DNA of 64,000 nt from Nymphaea colorata (taxonomy: Eukaryota > Streptophyta > Magnoliopsida > Nymphaeales > Nymphaeaceae): contig NC_045150.1 of NCBI RefSeq assembly GCF_008831285.2, positions 7,390,001-7,454,000 on the forward strand, written 5' to 3'. The notes under the pieces are model-generated. The model saw only the letters and a list, made by a program, of their open reading frames with translations, had not been told where the DNA came from and ran no database searches. The position numbers and the translations under genes were made by a program. This document shows positions 24,979 through 36,840 of this stretch, piece by piece; the stretch's first letter is position 1; each line of letters begins with the position of its first letter.

Positions 24979-27900
24979 TCAAGAGTGTACACTCGATCTT
25001 CGGATGCTTAGTAAGGCCTTTAGAAGGCTTCTACTTTTCTTGAGCTGTTGTTCACCTTCAATCTTGGAATCTATATCAGCATTCAAATTCATTGATGCTG
25101 ATCTTTGAGACCTCGAAGGCCACTGCAGAAAACATCGACCTTAATTAGATGTAACTCAATAGACAATACGATCAGGAGCTAACTTTGTTGAATTCATGGC
25201 ACTCCATGAAAGCACAGAACATTAAGAAGATGCAACGGGAACAAGCTTATGACAGTCTAGTATGCTACACGCATAAGAAGAAAGTATCAGATGGCACAGT
25301 AATAGTTCACCGCGATACTACCAAGGAAAAAAAAAGGTCACCAAGAGATGCACACACAGAAAAATCCAGCACCAGAAGTGCAAATGATGGCAAATCACGT
25401 GAGATCGTCTCATAGGTAGAAATGCTAAACTTTATGCAGTTACAATAAGGCCAAAGAATTGATGGATGAGAGAAAATAATGACCAAGTGTTATGGAAGCA
25501 GACTATGAAAAGTTATCACTTCATAACCGATTATTACAGTTATGAAACAACAGCTGCACAAATTAAAATGTTCCTACCCAAGCCATTGGAATGATTAAGT
25601 TGTCATCTACAAGCCGATGATCTATTAGTAATTTTAACTACCTTTTCTTAAAGTTTTCAGGCCAACTATAAGAAACAGGAAATTCTGTCGACACTTTAAG
25701 ATAAAATGCTACAATAAGAACATACATAATATTATGTTACTCCAATCTTTAAAAATATAATTAAGTATTCTAGAAAGCAAGCTTCCAGTAGTCAGCATGC
25801 TGCAGATATTTGAGTCCCTCACCAAGACTCTAGTCCAAAACATGAAGCCAAGGGACGAAGGCGGTAGTACCTGCTAGAAGAATAGCAGGACAAACTTTAG
25901 GCCAGTGCATTTCTTTCCCAGTAAGATTTACTTGGAAAAGCATAATTAACCAGAACTGAAAATTGATAAACAGAGAACACTTTCTTTTATGACTAGTTTT
26001 AACAGTTGCTTGGTCAATTAATTCCTTGCTCTGATAATACCACCTGTTTAGATCAGTTGAACTATTCTTGAGTTGAAAACAAACCAGTTTAAGCCAGCCA
26101 TTTTTGTCTGAGAAAGTATTGCACAGGATCAATTATTGAAGGGACATTACCAACATAATCTTACTACTACAACTACTCTAAATAGTTGACCATGTCTCTC
26201 ATGCTACAATACACCACAAGAAAGAAATGCAAGGTCCCATTCACTAAGGGTGCATATACATTATTTAATTATATATAATCTTATGATCCTCATAGTTAAA
26301 GTACTAAACAACTAGCCTGACCCCTGACAAACCTTTGAGGTTATCATATTTCTGGCAAGTGAGCTTACCCGCTTCACTGGGTTGGATGAGATACTGGTAG
26401 CACCATTTGCTTTCTGAGAGGCAGACCGAACAAGTGAATGTGCTTTATCGAATGAAGTGCTTGTCCTCCTTTCTGCAAAAGCAGATAGCTATCTTTTAGC
26501 AAAACAGCGGCAAAAACTTATAGGTTCAATTAGTTCTAAAATACAACAAGCATCCAATGAAACCTCATTTCACAACCTGCAATGCCAAAAGCTCCAGTTC
26601 TCAGAGTAGGTGAGGAAGGGCGCGCTTTTCTGCATGGAGTTCAGGTGAAATTCAGTCAATTGGAGTACTTAAGAATGGACAATTACTCAAACATGGAATC
26701 CAGATATGTCACACAAAATGAAGCAGCAGTGTCTCCATAGCTCAATCCCTGCCACTTACATTGCTGATGAAGATCGTACTGTAGGATAGACTCCTGAGTC
26801 AAATACACAGACAGACAAGAAAATAATTGACAAAGAGGAAATTCCCATTAAAAGGTGCAAGTCTGTACAGTTAAAAGGAAAAGAAAGATGTTCAAAATGA
26901 GTATGTAAACCAAAATGAAGAGTAAAGGAAAAGTGACACTACCAGCTCGACTAGGACGGACATCATTGCTCTTCTTGACCGGAGGGAAAGCTTGAGAAAC
27001 TTCAGTGGCTTTTTCATATGCATGCAACATATTTTCTGGTAGAAAGGAATTGGGAAACAAAATTAATACCACCTTCTTTCTCCATAATATGGCTGGAAAA
27101 TTAGTGCTTTTGGCGGAACTATACATTATAAGCAACAGAATATAACATAAAGAATAAGCAGATAAATGAAAATAAGCTATTTACTTGGTAACACATAATG
27201 CTTGTGATGCACAGGGTACTTAATGCTGATTTGCTGCTGAACAAGGCCCTCCAGATCAGTAAACTGTTGGCACATCTCAAGTCTCTACAGCAACAGAGGG
27301 AACAAATGCATAAATAAATGGACTGGAAGAATATACAGGACAATGTCCAATAGAAAGAGTACCGTGTTGTGCTTGGACAGCATAGTTCATACCTTCCTAT
27401 AGAAAATGCTAAAAAGGTCCGACCTAATATGTAGGGTCAGCAACAACGAAATAGACATCCATGAACACAGAAGATTTGCCATAATCTAACTTTCCTCACG
27501 TCAATTCATTGATGTAAACCCAACAAAATATGACTTGTAATTTGAACATTCAGCTCCTCTAATACTATTGATGGTAAATACACCACATGATTAAAAGTAA
27601 GACATACTTGTTGTATGCAAGTGATCCGCAGCTCTGCCAGAGAAAGGTGCTTCATATTCTCACTAAGAAGAGAATCAACTTTATAGGACATGGAACCCAG
27701 ATGGTCAACTGTATTGACAACTGCCTTTGCCGTGTAATCCTTCAAGGTATCCACCACTCTACATATCCAATGACAAAACTGCAACCTTTTAGCCACTGAA
27801 TCTCTCAAAACACAAAAAACAAAATAAAAACTCTGTCTAAAGATCAATCAATATGGTCCATACAGCTCTTTCTTTTCATCATTTGCATAGGAGTATTCAA

Positions 27901-28982
27901 AGTACTCAGCAGCAGAGTACAATTGCGCCCTCAGTTTCTTCAAATCCTGAACAACCAAAGATTACTACCATTAAGATAATGAAGGTACAACAGTAACCAC
28001 TAACTTATCAAACTTCTTCCAAGTCTATGATCCCAGATATGTTAATCAATGGCGAGACGACTTCCTATAGATCCATCAAAAGCCAACTCTATAATTTGCT
28101 GAACCTTACGGGAACGTGCGTGAATGAGGTAAAGCCGTAAAGCACCCATTATGATTATTGTTAACATAAATAGATTCTACAAGTTCATGAGAAAGGCATT
28201 CAGAGCAATCATACACAAAATTACTGCTAATTCCAAAATATCCACTGTTAATTTCTAATAGCATATCGTAACGAATTCTCATCACTTGTGGGCGATCATG
28301 GCAGTCATCAAACAAAAAGGGGGCAGCAAAGTTTAAAGGGTTATCGATCTTACTGTAGTTTCACCAAACCAAGACAGAAATTTATTTTAACTACTAATAA
28401 AGATTATCATCATCGAATTCCCATAGGATAAGAAACAGAGCATCATACTTTTCATGCTTTTGAGAGAGAGAGAATGTATAATCCTGTCATCACCAAGAAA
28501 TCGTGGCTCTCTACCAACAAAAAAAAAAAATAACAGAAACAGAACCATCTATCAGTAGGCAAATGGGGTAACTTTGACAAAACAAAAACTAGGGAAAAAA
28601 TTTCATTCCCATTCATCGAGTAAGTCTCAAGATGTCGAGTAAACCCCCAAAAAACCTTCCATCAAAACCCGCTTTCATTTACATTTCAGACAATATCAAG
28701 TTAAAAACAAACAGAAAAAAAAAAATTATGCAACCCATTTGAACCACTAACCACAACAGAGACACACACCAAGTTTTGATGAGTCTTGCTTTTCTGCAAC
28801 ATGGGGTTGTAAAAAGAGAGATAGATGAGAGAGAGAGAGAGTACTTGGACGCTATCGAGGAACATCAAACTTTTGTGCATAGATAACTCATCATAGGTGG
28901 TGGCGGTGGCGGCGGCGGTGGTGGTAGAATCTTGGAGAGGAGGAGGAGGAGAGGCGGAAGGGGAGAGTGGCTCCATGGCCAT
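24979..28982 (-). CDS. ABIL: ABI1-like protein (ABIL), SCAR/WAVE complex subunit, 8 exons
   Basis: On the minus strand the exons are 28982-28845, 27946-27864, 27758-27608, 27284-27185, 27035-26943, 26624-26577, 26472-26369 and 25122-24979, giving 286 residues. Plant ABIL signatures appear in order: DELSMHKSLMFLDSVQDLKK, LRAQLYSAAEYFEYSYAND, VVDTLKDYTAKAVVNTVDHL and ELRITCIQQRLEMCQQ. Then follow a Ser/Pro-rich variable region and the basic C-terminus KKSRSLLKALLSIRRSS. ABIL proteins are the Abi subunits of the SCAR/WAVE complex, which activates Arp2/3 actin nucleation in trichomes and other shaped cells. The start ATG has a strong context (GCCACCATGG) and opens an Ala/Thr/Pro-rich N-terminus. 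The acceptor of exon 6 is uncertain: the obvious TGCAG gives a stop, whereas the AG five bases downstream keeps the frame. Intron 7 is 1.25 kb. The ABIL paralogue number cannot be assigned. Confidence 0.93.
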
Positions 28983-30892
28983 GGTGGCTGTCACAGAAGC
29001 GGCCGGAGCGCTGGCCTACTCTACCACTCCTTGTATGTGTGTGTGCAAACAACAAACGCCCATCACCTTCACCGTTCACATCAAATTTTGAAAAATCATT
29101 AAAGAAACGGTAAACAGTAAAAAAACCAATGAACCCCACCAGACTTGCATAATTACAAACGACAAAAGGAATCGGCTTGCTGATTTGATTGAATAGATTT
29201 CACTCTCCTTGGGAGGGAGGGAAACCAGACTCTCTCTCCCTCTCTGCCTCACCTTCTAGAGAGAGGAAGTCCTTTTCGTCAAGACCATGTTGGAGCAGCC
29301 GACACTGGTACATTCAACACCTTGACCGTCCATGCTTCTCACATTTTTTAATCCACAGACCTTTTTCATCAGAGCTCGTGGCAGTTTAAAAAAACAGAGT
29401 GAATTTAATGAAGGGTGCTGGGAAGCAAATTCCAGAGTGTAAAAAAATAAGACCATCCACCGAAGCGAAGATCCTCGTTAATATCCGTTTTCTGATCGGA
29501 ATAATTTTTATATTTTTGAAAGATTAAAACAACAGGGGACTCCAACATCTAAAGCTATTAAAATCCTGGAAAATTCTAAGAAGTACAACTGTAAGAATCA
29601 TCTTAAGAGAATCCTTTAGATTAAGCTTCACCTGAAAAAAGAAAAAGAAAAAAATACTAACTTTGTCAAACGATTAAAAAAAATAATTAAAAAATAGTGG
29701 GTACCAGAGTTTCTGCACCCGGTGCCTGGCAGTTTTTGCATGGATTCGATTCGAATGGATTGAACAACATTGTCTTTCTCTTATGTGTTCTACTTTGTGG
29801 TTTTGTTTTTTTGGGAAAATCAGGAAAAGGAAAAGTCTAACAAGATCGATCGGATCTTGTCCAATGTGTTTTTGTTTTTCTTTACACAAAGGAAGCACAT
29901 GTAAAAAGAAGGAACCAGCACTGGCAATTGCTGTGCCCCAAGAGAGAGGAACATCACATTCAAAAAAGTAGAAAAGAAAATATTCATGGCTGGAGAACAT
30001 AGTTTCCAGGAAACATCACAAATTTGCTGTTCTTTCTGTTGTCCTTATCTCGCATAGCTTCCTTGGATCTCACCAATTATGCTGAATGTCCTATTTTTGA
30101 CGAAATGTCTTTTTAAAATATTTTATTTTAAAATGGTACAATCTTTTGAAGGCTGCAGAAAAAAGGCCCCATTTGAATTATTTTCATTTAAGCCCCCAAC
30201 AAAAGATTATTTTCATTTAAGCCTCCCCTCATATTTTGATAGTCGCAAATTTACATGTTAACATTTTTGAAAATTTATGTTGACCCTTCTAATAATTTTG
30301 AAAAATATAGTGCATCTTCTGCCCTCTCAAGAGAAAAATCCTGGCTCTATCTCCGACTCAAGTACCCCATAAGAGTAGTATAACAAAAAAGTTAAATATA
30401 AAATTTAGTTGTGTAATTATTTATCGAGTACAAAACGTAAACTCTAATTGGTTCAAAAGAATTGTCTACTTGATTACATTTTTTTGAAGATTTAAGATTC
30501 ATGGATCTAATGTAGATTTAATGTGGTATATTTTTGTTAGTGTGGCAAATGATCAATGGTGAAATTCAATTAACTTTTTTGGATTGGGAAAAAGTCTGAT
30601 TTAAAATCAAAATGGAGAGAATCTGATCTTAAATTGGTGAACCTCAAATCCAAAGGGTTTTTAGGTAAGGGGTAATCGAACGCCTCCTAAAAACCTTTGA
30701 TAAGAAAATTCTCCTAATAAAATGAGAAAGCTAGGACAAATGGTAGGTGAAAGCAAGGAACCAGTTATGATTGAGGTGCTGATATGAATGGCCGTTGGGT
30801 AGGTGCGGGTTGGGAGGGAGCAGATCGGAAATTTACGTAGAACAAAACCATTATGATTTTCTTGAAAATTCAAGTGGAATTTTTGAGAGGAG

Positions 30893-30956
30893 TAGTGTAT
30901 AGTTGGTCGGCTTGAGTGTCGGGCTGACAGCGCGTCTTCAATTCGATTCCTATGGG
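30893..30956 (+). repeat. tRNA-like (SINE-type) promoter interrupted by the MITE
   Basis: An A-box-like TAGTTGGTCGGCTTGAG is followed about 39 bases later by a B-box-like AATTCGATTCC. The MITE duplicated CCTATGGG immediately after the B box, so it entered a tRNA-derived sequence. Either a SINE head or a tRNA relic would fit; a complete cloverleaf is not present. Confidence 0.35.
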
Positions 30957-31415
30957 TAGGGGTGAACACGAGCCAAGTCAAGCTTGAGTTCAATCAGCTT
31001 GAACTCGGCTCGACTAATGAAACCTCAAGCTCAAGAATAGCTCGACAGATGCAGCTTGAGCTTGACTCAGCAGTTACATGTTGAGCACGAGCTCGACTCG
31101 ATTGAGGTTTGACAAACTAGTTTGAATAAATTTGATATTCAACATTACATGTTGAGCTCGAGCTCGACTCGAGTAAGGCTCGACAAACTCTTAAACTCAT
31201 TGAATATATCGACTTGATTAAGGCTCGACAAACTCGATTAAGGCTCGAGTTCAAATCGGCAGTTACGTGTTGAGGTTGAAGTCGATTCGATTATTGAACA
31301 AATTGACTTATAAACTCGAGCTCGACTCGTTAAGCAAATGACTCGGCTCGAACTCGTTCACGAGCCGAGCTTTAACGAGTTAAGGTCGGGTAACTCGACT
31401 TGTTGTTTACCCTTA
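30957..31415. mobile_element. hAT-like MITE with exact 8-bp target duplication
   Basis: The element is 459 bp. The left end TAGGGGTGAACA and the right end (reverse complement TAAGGGTAAACA) match at 10 of 12 bases. It is flanked on both sides by CCTATGGG (30949-30956 and 31416-31423), the 8-bp duplication that is characteristic of hAT transposition. The interior is made of repeated GAGCTCGACTCG-like words and encodes no transposase. Confidence 0.85.
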
Positions 31416-32042
31416 CCTATGGGTGTTACTTTTTTGTATTGGAAACAGTGACATGCACGACACTCAAATTAAAGAATGTATCGTAAAATTGTCGAGCTTT
31501 CCAAACAACCTAACCTTGAGAATAGAGGAAAGAAAGGTGGCTTCACCTTTGCAAAGCAAAAAATCCAAGTGGAATTACAAAAACCCTCTAATAAATTGCA
31601 AAATGAAGATTTCCATATCCAAAATTTAAAGGGTTATGATCAGGTGGAGCTGATGGTGAAGGGACAGTGACCTTGGGGTGACGTTAGTAATAGTAATTTA
31701 ATGAACCAAACAAGCTTTATTTGGATTCTGTCATTTTGATGAACCCATGTTTTTTATTGGGAGAGTGACTTCCTCTTTTTATATCAGTTATTTGTACATG
31801 CGTTCGAATGCTTAACCCTATTAAAAAAATTTCTTAACCCCGAAATGAGTATCAGCTCAGAAAAAAGGAAGTTGTAAACTATAATGAGGTGCGCACACAT
31901 GATGAAATGAGGTACGCACACACACCAACTTACAAGGCAAGTTAAGCTTATTAATGCCTACTTGATTCATTTATAATTTAAAATCCAGGTTAATGGGGAC
32001 AATCATGGCAAATAGTAAACTATAAGAGTGAGCACCGTGGAA

Positions 32043-32108
32043 TCTCTCTCTCTCTCTCTCCATATATATATATATATATAGATAGATAGATATATATATA
32101 TATATATA
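32043..32108. repeat. Compound CT-TA-GATA microsatellite
   Basis: A CT run, a TA run, three GATA units and another TA run. Confidence 0.95.
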
Positions 32109-34696
32109 GGGTAGACACTTAAATGTTGTGTTAATGAAAAACAATATCATCTCTTGATCATTTTCAGATTTATAGTTGAAAGGAAAACAAAGAGATAGAG
32201 ATGTGAACTAATAATAAATGACAACTATCTCTCTTTATCTTTTTCTCATTGTTTTTCTTTCAATAATGATCAAAAACTTATACATCTTAGCATTTAATTG
32301 TGGTGGTGATGGTTGTGAAGGGGAGCAGTTGTGGTGGCAGCTAGGTTTTAAATGGGTAGTATTTAGTTTCAGAGCTTTGCCAATCTTTCGATTGTATGAT
32401 ATGGATTCTAATATATTGAGCTGCCTCGAATTCAATACCTGTTGGCCCAGTCGGAGAATTGACAGGGACCAGTGCATAATTTTCAAAATAGTTATGGGGA
32501 CCAAATCAAAATTTTGAAAAATTTCATGCGGTAAAAGTTAATTATTCAAAAACTGACTTGGACCCCAGCGGGGTTTTTCCAAAGAAACTGTGGAAGAATG
32601 TTGGTGACGTTGGGCCACATGAAATGGACGCTCACTTCGATGGAAGGAACTGTACATATGATCATCGCTTTCTAGGGAAAAATGTTTCGCTTATGTTAAA
32701 GCGGTTTGGTTGATCAATTCCATTTGTTTGTCTAACTTTTTGAACAACTTTGAAGGATTATTCAATTCTAGACTTGCTTTCAAGCAGCAGCAGCAGCAGC
32801 AGCAGTAAAGAATCTCGTGAAAGTTACTCTTCCATCTTCAAACGCTCCTACATCTTTTGCTTTGGCCACTTGCACAAAAGTCGCACCGCACCGTGATGGT
32901 GTTGGACAGCCACAACGCGCCAATCCATTTGCCAAACTTTGCTTCTTCTCTCTTTTGTTTGTTTTTATGGAGACAAAGTTCTTTGTTGATGATTTCTTTC
33001 TCCTGCTGTCTTTTCTTTCTACTGGTCTTGTTCTCTCCTCTCCTCCAACGTTGGTTGTGTACAAGTTCTTTTTAGGTGAGCATGCATGAGGTTAACAACT
33101 CACCGCATGAAAAAGACGTGAAGGCCCCTCTAACCTCAGCATCTTGAGCTGTAGCGGGACCTGAATGAGTTATAGTATACCCTTTAACTTGAGCGTCACA
33201 ATCCCATTTTTTAAGGTCGAGGAGATTAGCACTCACATGCATTCTACCCGCCTGCATGTGAGACGTTGTATATAGTCTCCTTTACTGGAGAAATAAAAAG
33301 TAAAGCTGGTGTAGGGCCTTTGTAGGCCCACTGTTTACATATATCCTTCCTTTTGGAGCAATACAGGTTGGAGGCCTAACCTCCATACACACCTCCAACA
33401 TGTTTTTTCAATTTGCTTAAAGAGTTGTCATTCAGTTTTTTCCTCTACATTATAATATTAAAAGAAGCTCTCTCCAAAGGGCATAGCCCAACTAGACCAC
33501 AAGGTGGAGGTTTTTTATCTCATGGCTGTTCATGTGTTACTCATCAATCCTGTAAATGGTGGTGAAGGATGTACCATAAGTCTACCATATGCATGTTGTT
33601 TTTTCCAACCTTTTGATGTGTGTCTTTGCTGTTGCAATGGATATTAGCTATTTACATTAGAGTACCTTAAGAAGTCGATTGATTGTTGTCCATTGGGACA
33701 GGACGGGCAGGACGTCATGTCCATTACACTACTGTCATGTATTCATGGACAATGGTGTTTTTTGTCCACCTTTTGATGATTTTAAGAACAAAACACTATA
33801 TTCATCTTGTACAGCGCTTGTTTTACATACATTGTTCTGTCTAACATTTGTTTTAAGAAGGATCCGCTTTCAGTTTAAAAAAAAATTTGATAATATATAT
33901 CCAATTACTACCAAATCAAACAAACGTCCAGGAGTGCGCATCTGTTTGAAGGAAAGTTTTTTAATGTAATTTTTATTAAAAGTTGAAAGAGATCCTATCT
34001 TTTGACCGTTGTAACCCTATCTATACTCAATCCTTTGCTGTTGACGTGAGATGACTTGATGTGACATTTTCTGATATAATAATTTTTAACCCTAGAACCT
34101 TAAAAGCGCATACCATTGAGAGTTTTACGATGACGGCAGTTCTCCTTAAGTAAATATTTAAAAATATAATAAAAATTCAATATGGGGTAGAAGATTACGG
34201 AAAATGTTTAAGGATATAAGAGAATTGATTAAGTGAGTGATTGTATTAGTTCTTTTTTTTTTGGAGTTATCAAAAAGAAGCTTATAAAGAAATGGTAGAG
34301 ATGGATCCACCAACTTAGAAATTCCCAAGGTATGAGAGTGAGCCAAGTTGAGAAGGCAAATGATCAACATATGTCTTTCATGCTAGTTAGGATGAACTCT
34401 TGCCAGATGAATTTAAGATTTTTATTTTAATTATTTTTTATATTTTTTTATTAGTCAGAAGGACCTTTTGAAGTAACCTTTTTACCGATTGAGAACTGAT
34501 ATGGCTGATTTTTTTTTTTTTTTTTTTGGTGACTAAACTAAAAAATGTTCACGACTCTTAGCTACCAAAAACATCAACATTAATTCCTAATTCATACTCC
34601 AAAGTCGTCTGCGGACCCCAACTCCTTCACTTTCATGCATAAACTGGTGGGGAATCAAATTCAAACCGCATTCACTGGCCGGCCCCGTCAGGAAGC

Positions 34697-35090
34697 GGGT
34701 CAAATTTGGATTCCCATGCATGAAACATGATCCAGATCTCGCTCATGGAAAGACCCACTGGTTTGAGAATCCGAATCAAGATCCGGTCGCGTTAGACTCA
34801 ATAAATTCTCACATCTGAACCAGGTTCAAATTTGGATTCCCATGCATGAAACGTGATCCAGCTCTCGCTCATGCAGAAGACCCACTGGTTTGAGAATCCG
34901 AATCAAGATCCGGTCGCGTTAGACTCAATAAATTCTCACATCTGAACCAGGTTCAAATTTGGATTCCCATGCATGAAACGTGATCCAGATCTCGCTCATG
35001 CAGAAGACCCACTGGTTTGAGAATCCGAATCAAGATCCGGTCGTGTTAGACTCAATAAATTCCCACATCTAAACCAAATCCAAGACATTT
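34697..35090. repeat. Three tandem copies of a ~126-bp unit
   Basis: Copies start at CAAATTTGGATTCCCATGCA at 34701, 34827 and 34954, each with GATCCAGATCTCGCTCATG, CCCACTGGTTTGAGAATCCG and GTTAGACTCAATAAATTC. The copies are over 95% alike by eye. Confidence 0.9.
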
Positions 35091-35319
35091 ATGCTTTCGA
35101 TCTCCCACCCATGTGACGTGCTCCCCAGCTCAACGCAGGAAGCATCAAGTCGTTAACAACCTGGAGCCCACCAGCATGCGGCCCAGATCTGATTTAAGAT
35201 CTGGATCTGGACCTGGATCCTTAACTGATACGTGTAAAGAATGAGAAAATCAAACAAGGACCTACGGCTGAGTCATAAAACCTAGCGATCTGGCAACTCT
35301 GGGCCATAGTCCAGATGTC

Positions 35320-35338
35320 CTCTCTCTCTCTCTCTCTC
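35320..35338. repeat. TC microsatellite
   Basis: About nine TC units. Confidence 0.9.
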
Positions 35339-35419
35339 GTTTTTCTGCCTGACCTTTTTGGTATCATGGTACATATTTTTGTTCGATCGGATGCAGAGGA
35401 CAGTTATCATACTAAATCT

Positions 35420-35450
35420 GGATCCGGATCCGGATCCGGATCCGGATCGG
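35420..35450. repeat. GGATCC hexamer run
   Basis: Five consecutive GGATCC units, a perfect palindromic hexamer array. The related words GATCTGGATCTGGACCTGG lie 220 bp upstream at about 35190. Confidence 0.9.
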
Positions 35451-35759
35451 ATACTCATTTAGACTCGCTCGGCTCTATGACATAAAACCGGTTCACCTAG
35501 TAACTGAAGCCGGTTCACCAAAATAAGGTAAAACATGTATTATAATTTTTGTTTACTGTTCATCGAGTCACCATCTCGTTCATCTTATGGGCTTATCTTG
35601 TGTCATGAACAAGGTGCCAATGTCTCATCTTTTATACTTATACCGTGTCATCAATGCTGAAATATAATAAGAAGTGGCAAGTTTTTCTTTAGACGATATT
35701 AGAATGCAAATTATGTGTGTTCTTTCTCTGGATTTTCTGTTTCAAAGAAACCAATTAAA

Positions 35760-35886
35760 TGAGTTAACAGAAATGAGTTAAATGGATTAAGTGAGTCGAG
35801 CTCGATGCTGTATAGTCGAGTTGAGCTCGAACCTGCTCTATCGAGCTCGACTCGAACTCGAGTTTTTTGAGTTGAATGCAGCCCTA
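35760..35886. mobile_element. Fragment of a GAGCTCGA-word hAT-like MITE
   Basis: Words such as GAGCTCGACTCGAACTCGAG run to GCAGCCCTA at 35886, which reads outward as TAGGGCTGC and resembles the ends of the 31.0- and 51.8-kb elements. The other end is not found. Confidence 0.45.
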
Positions 35887-36104
35887 GCTTCATTATTGAC
35901 TATAAGCGTCACTGGGTCATAGTTAATTAACTTCGTCACATCTGTTTAGTCCAACTAATACTAGATTATAAAGCTCCTTTTTATGTTAACACTAACTTTT
36001 GATTATGACTCAAAAAGGAATCGTACAGCTCCGGTCCCATCTGAAAGAACTGAAAATTTCTCTCATTTCCCACAATCCGTGGTCAATACTTCCTCACTAC
36101 CATC

Positions 36105-36840
36105 AGTAGCTCTTGTAAGTGGTGTGGGCCAATGCCCACACCAGCCCTTGGAATATCTTATTGTGACGTAGCTGAACCAAGGTTCAGCCATATGTTGTGT
36201 CTACGCCAAAATTAGGTCAGTGCCCCACATGTACTCATCCCACTACGCCACAAGCTGGCTAGCCCATCAATAGCAGAGCTACTGTGTAACTGGTGTGCCC
36301 ACACCAGGCCTCGAAATATCTTATTGTGATTGAGCTGAACCTAGGTTCAGCCATATGTTGAGTCTACGTCAGAATTAGGTTAGTGCCCTACATATACTCA
36401 TCCTACTACATCATAGGCTTACTAGTCCATCAATAGCAGAGCTACTGTGTAACTGGTGTAGGCCAATGCCCACACCAGGCCTCGAAATATCTTATTGTGA
36501 TTGAGCTGAACCTAGGTTCAACCATATGTTGAGTCTACGCCAGAATTAGGTTAGTGCCCTACATATACTCATCCTACTACGTCATAGGCTTGCTAGTCCA
36601 TCAGTAGCAGAGCTACTGTGTAACTGGTGTGGGCCACTGCCCACACTAGGCCTCGAATATCTTATTCAAACTGAGCTGAACCTAGGTTCGGCCATACATT
36701 GTGTCTACACCAAAATTAGGTAGGTGCCCCACATGTAGTTATCCTACTATGCCAGAGGCTCGCTAGTGCCCCACATGTACTGATCCTACTACGCCAGAGA
36801 CTCGCTAGTGCCCCTTAGCCAAAATGTTCTGGCTGTGCCG
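36105..36840. repeat. Tandem array of ~160-180-bp units
   Basis: Four units begin near 36117, 36290, 36457 and 36625. Each has the GTGTGGGC-GCCCACACC hairpin (shortened in the second), AATATCTTATTGTGA, GAACCTAGGTTCAGCCATA and ACTACG/ACGCC segments. A fifth partial unit trails off at about 36757-36840, ending CTGGCTGTGCCGCTACC. Confidence 0.88.

Noticed and set aside
33060-33420. Possible LTR or retroelement piece
   Set aside because: Base composition differs from the flanks, but no TG..CA ends, primer site or paired repeat could be found.
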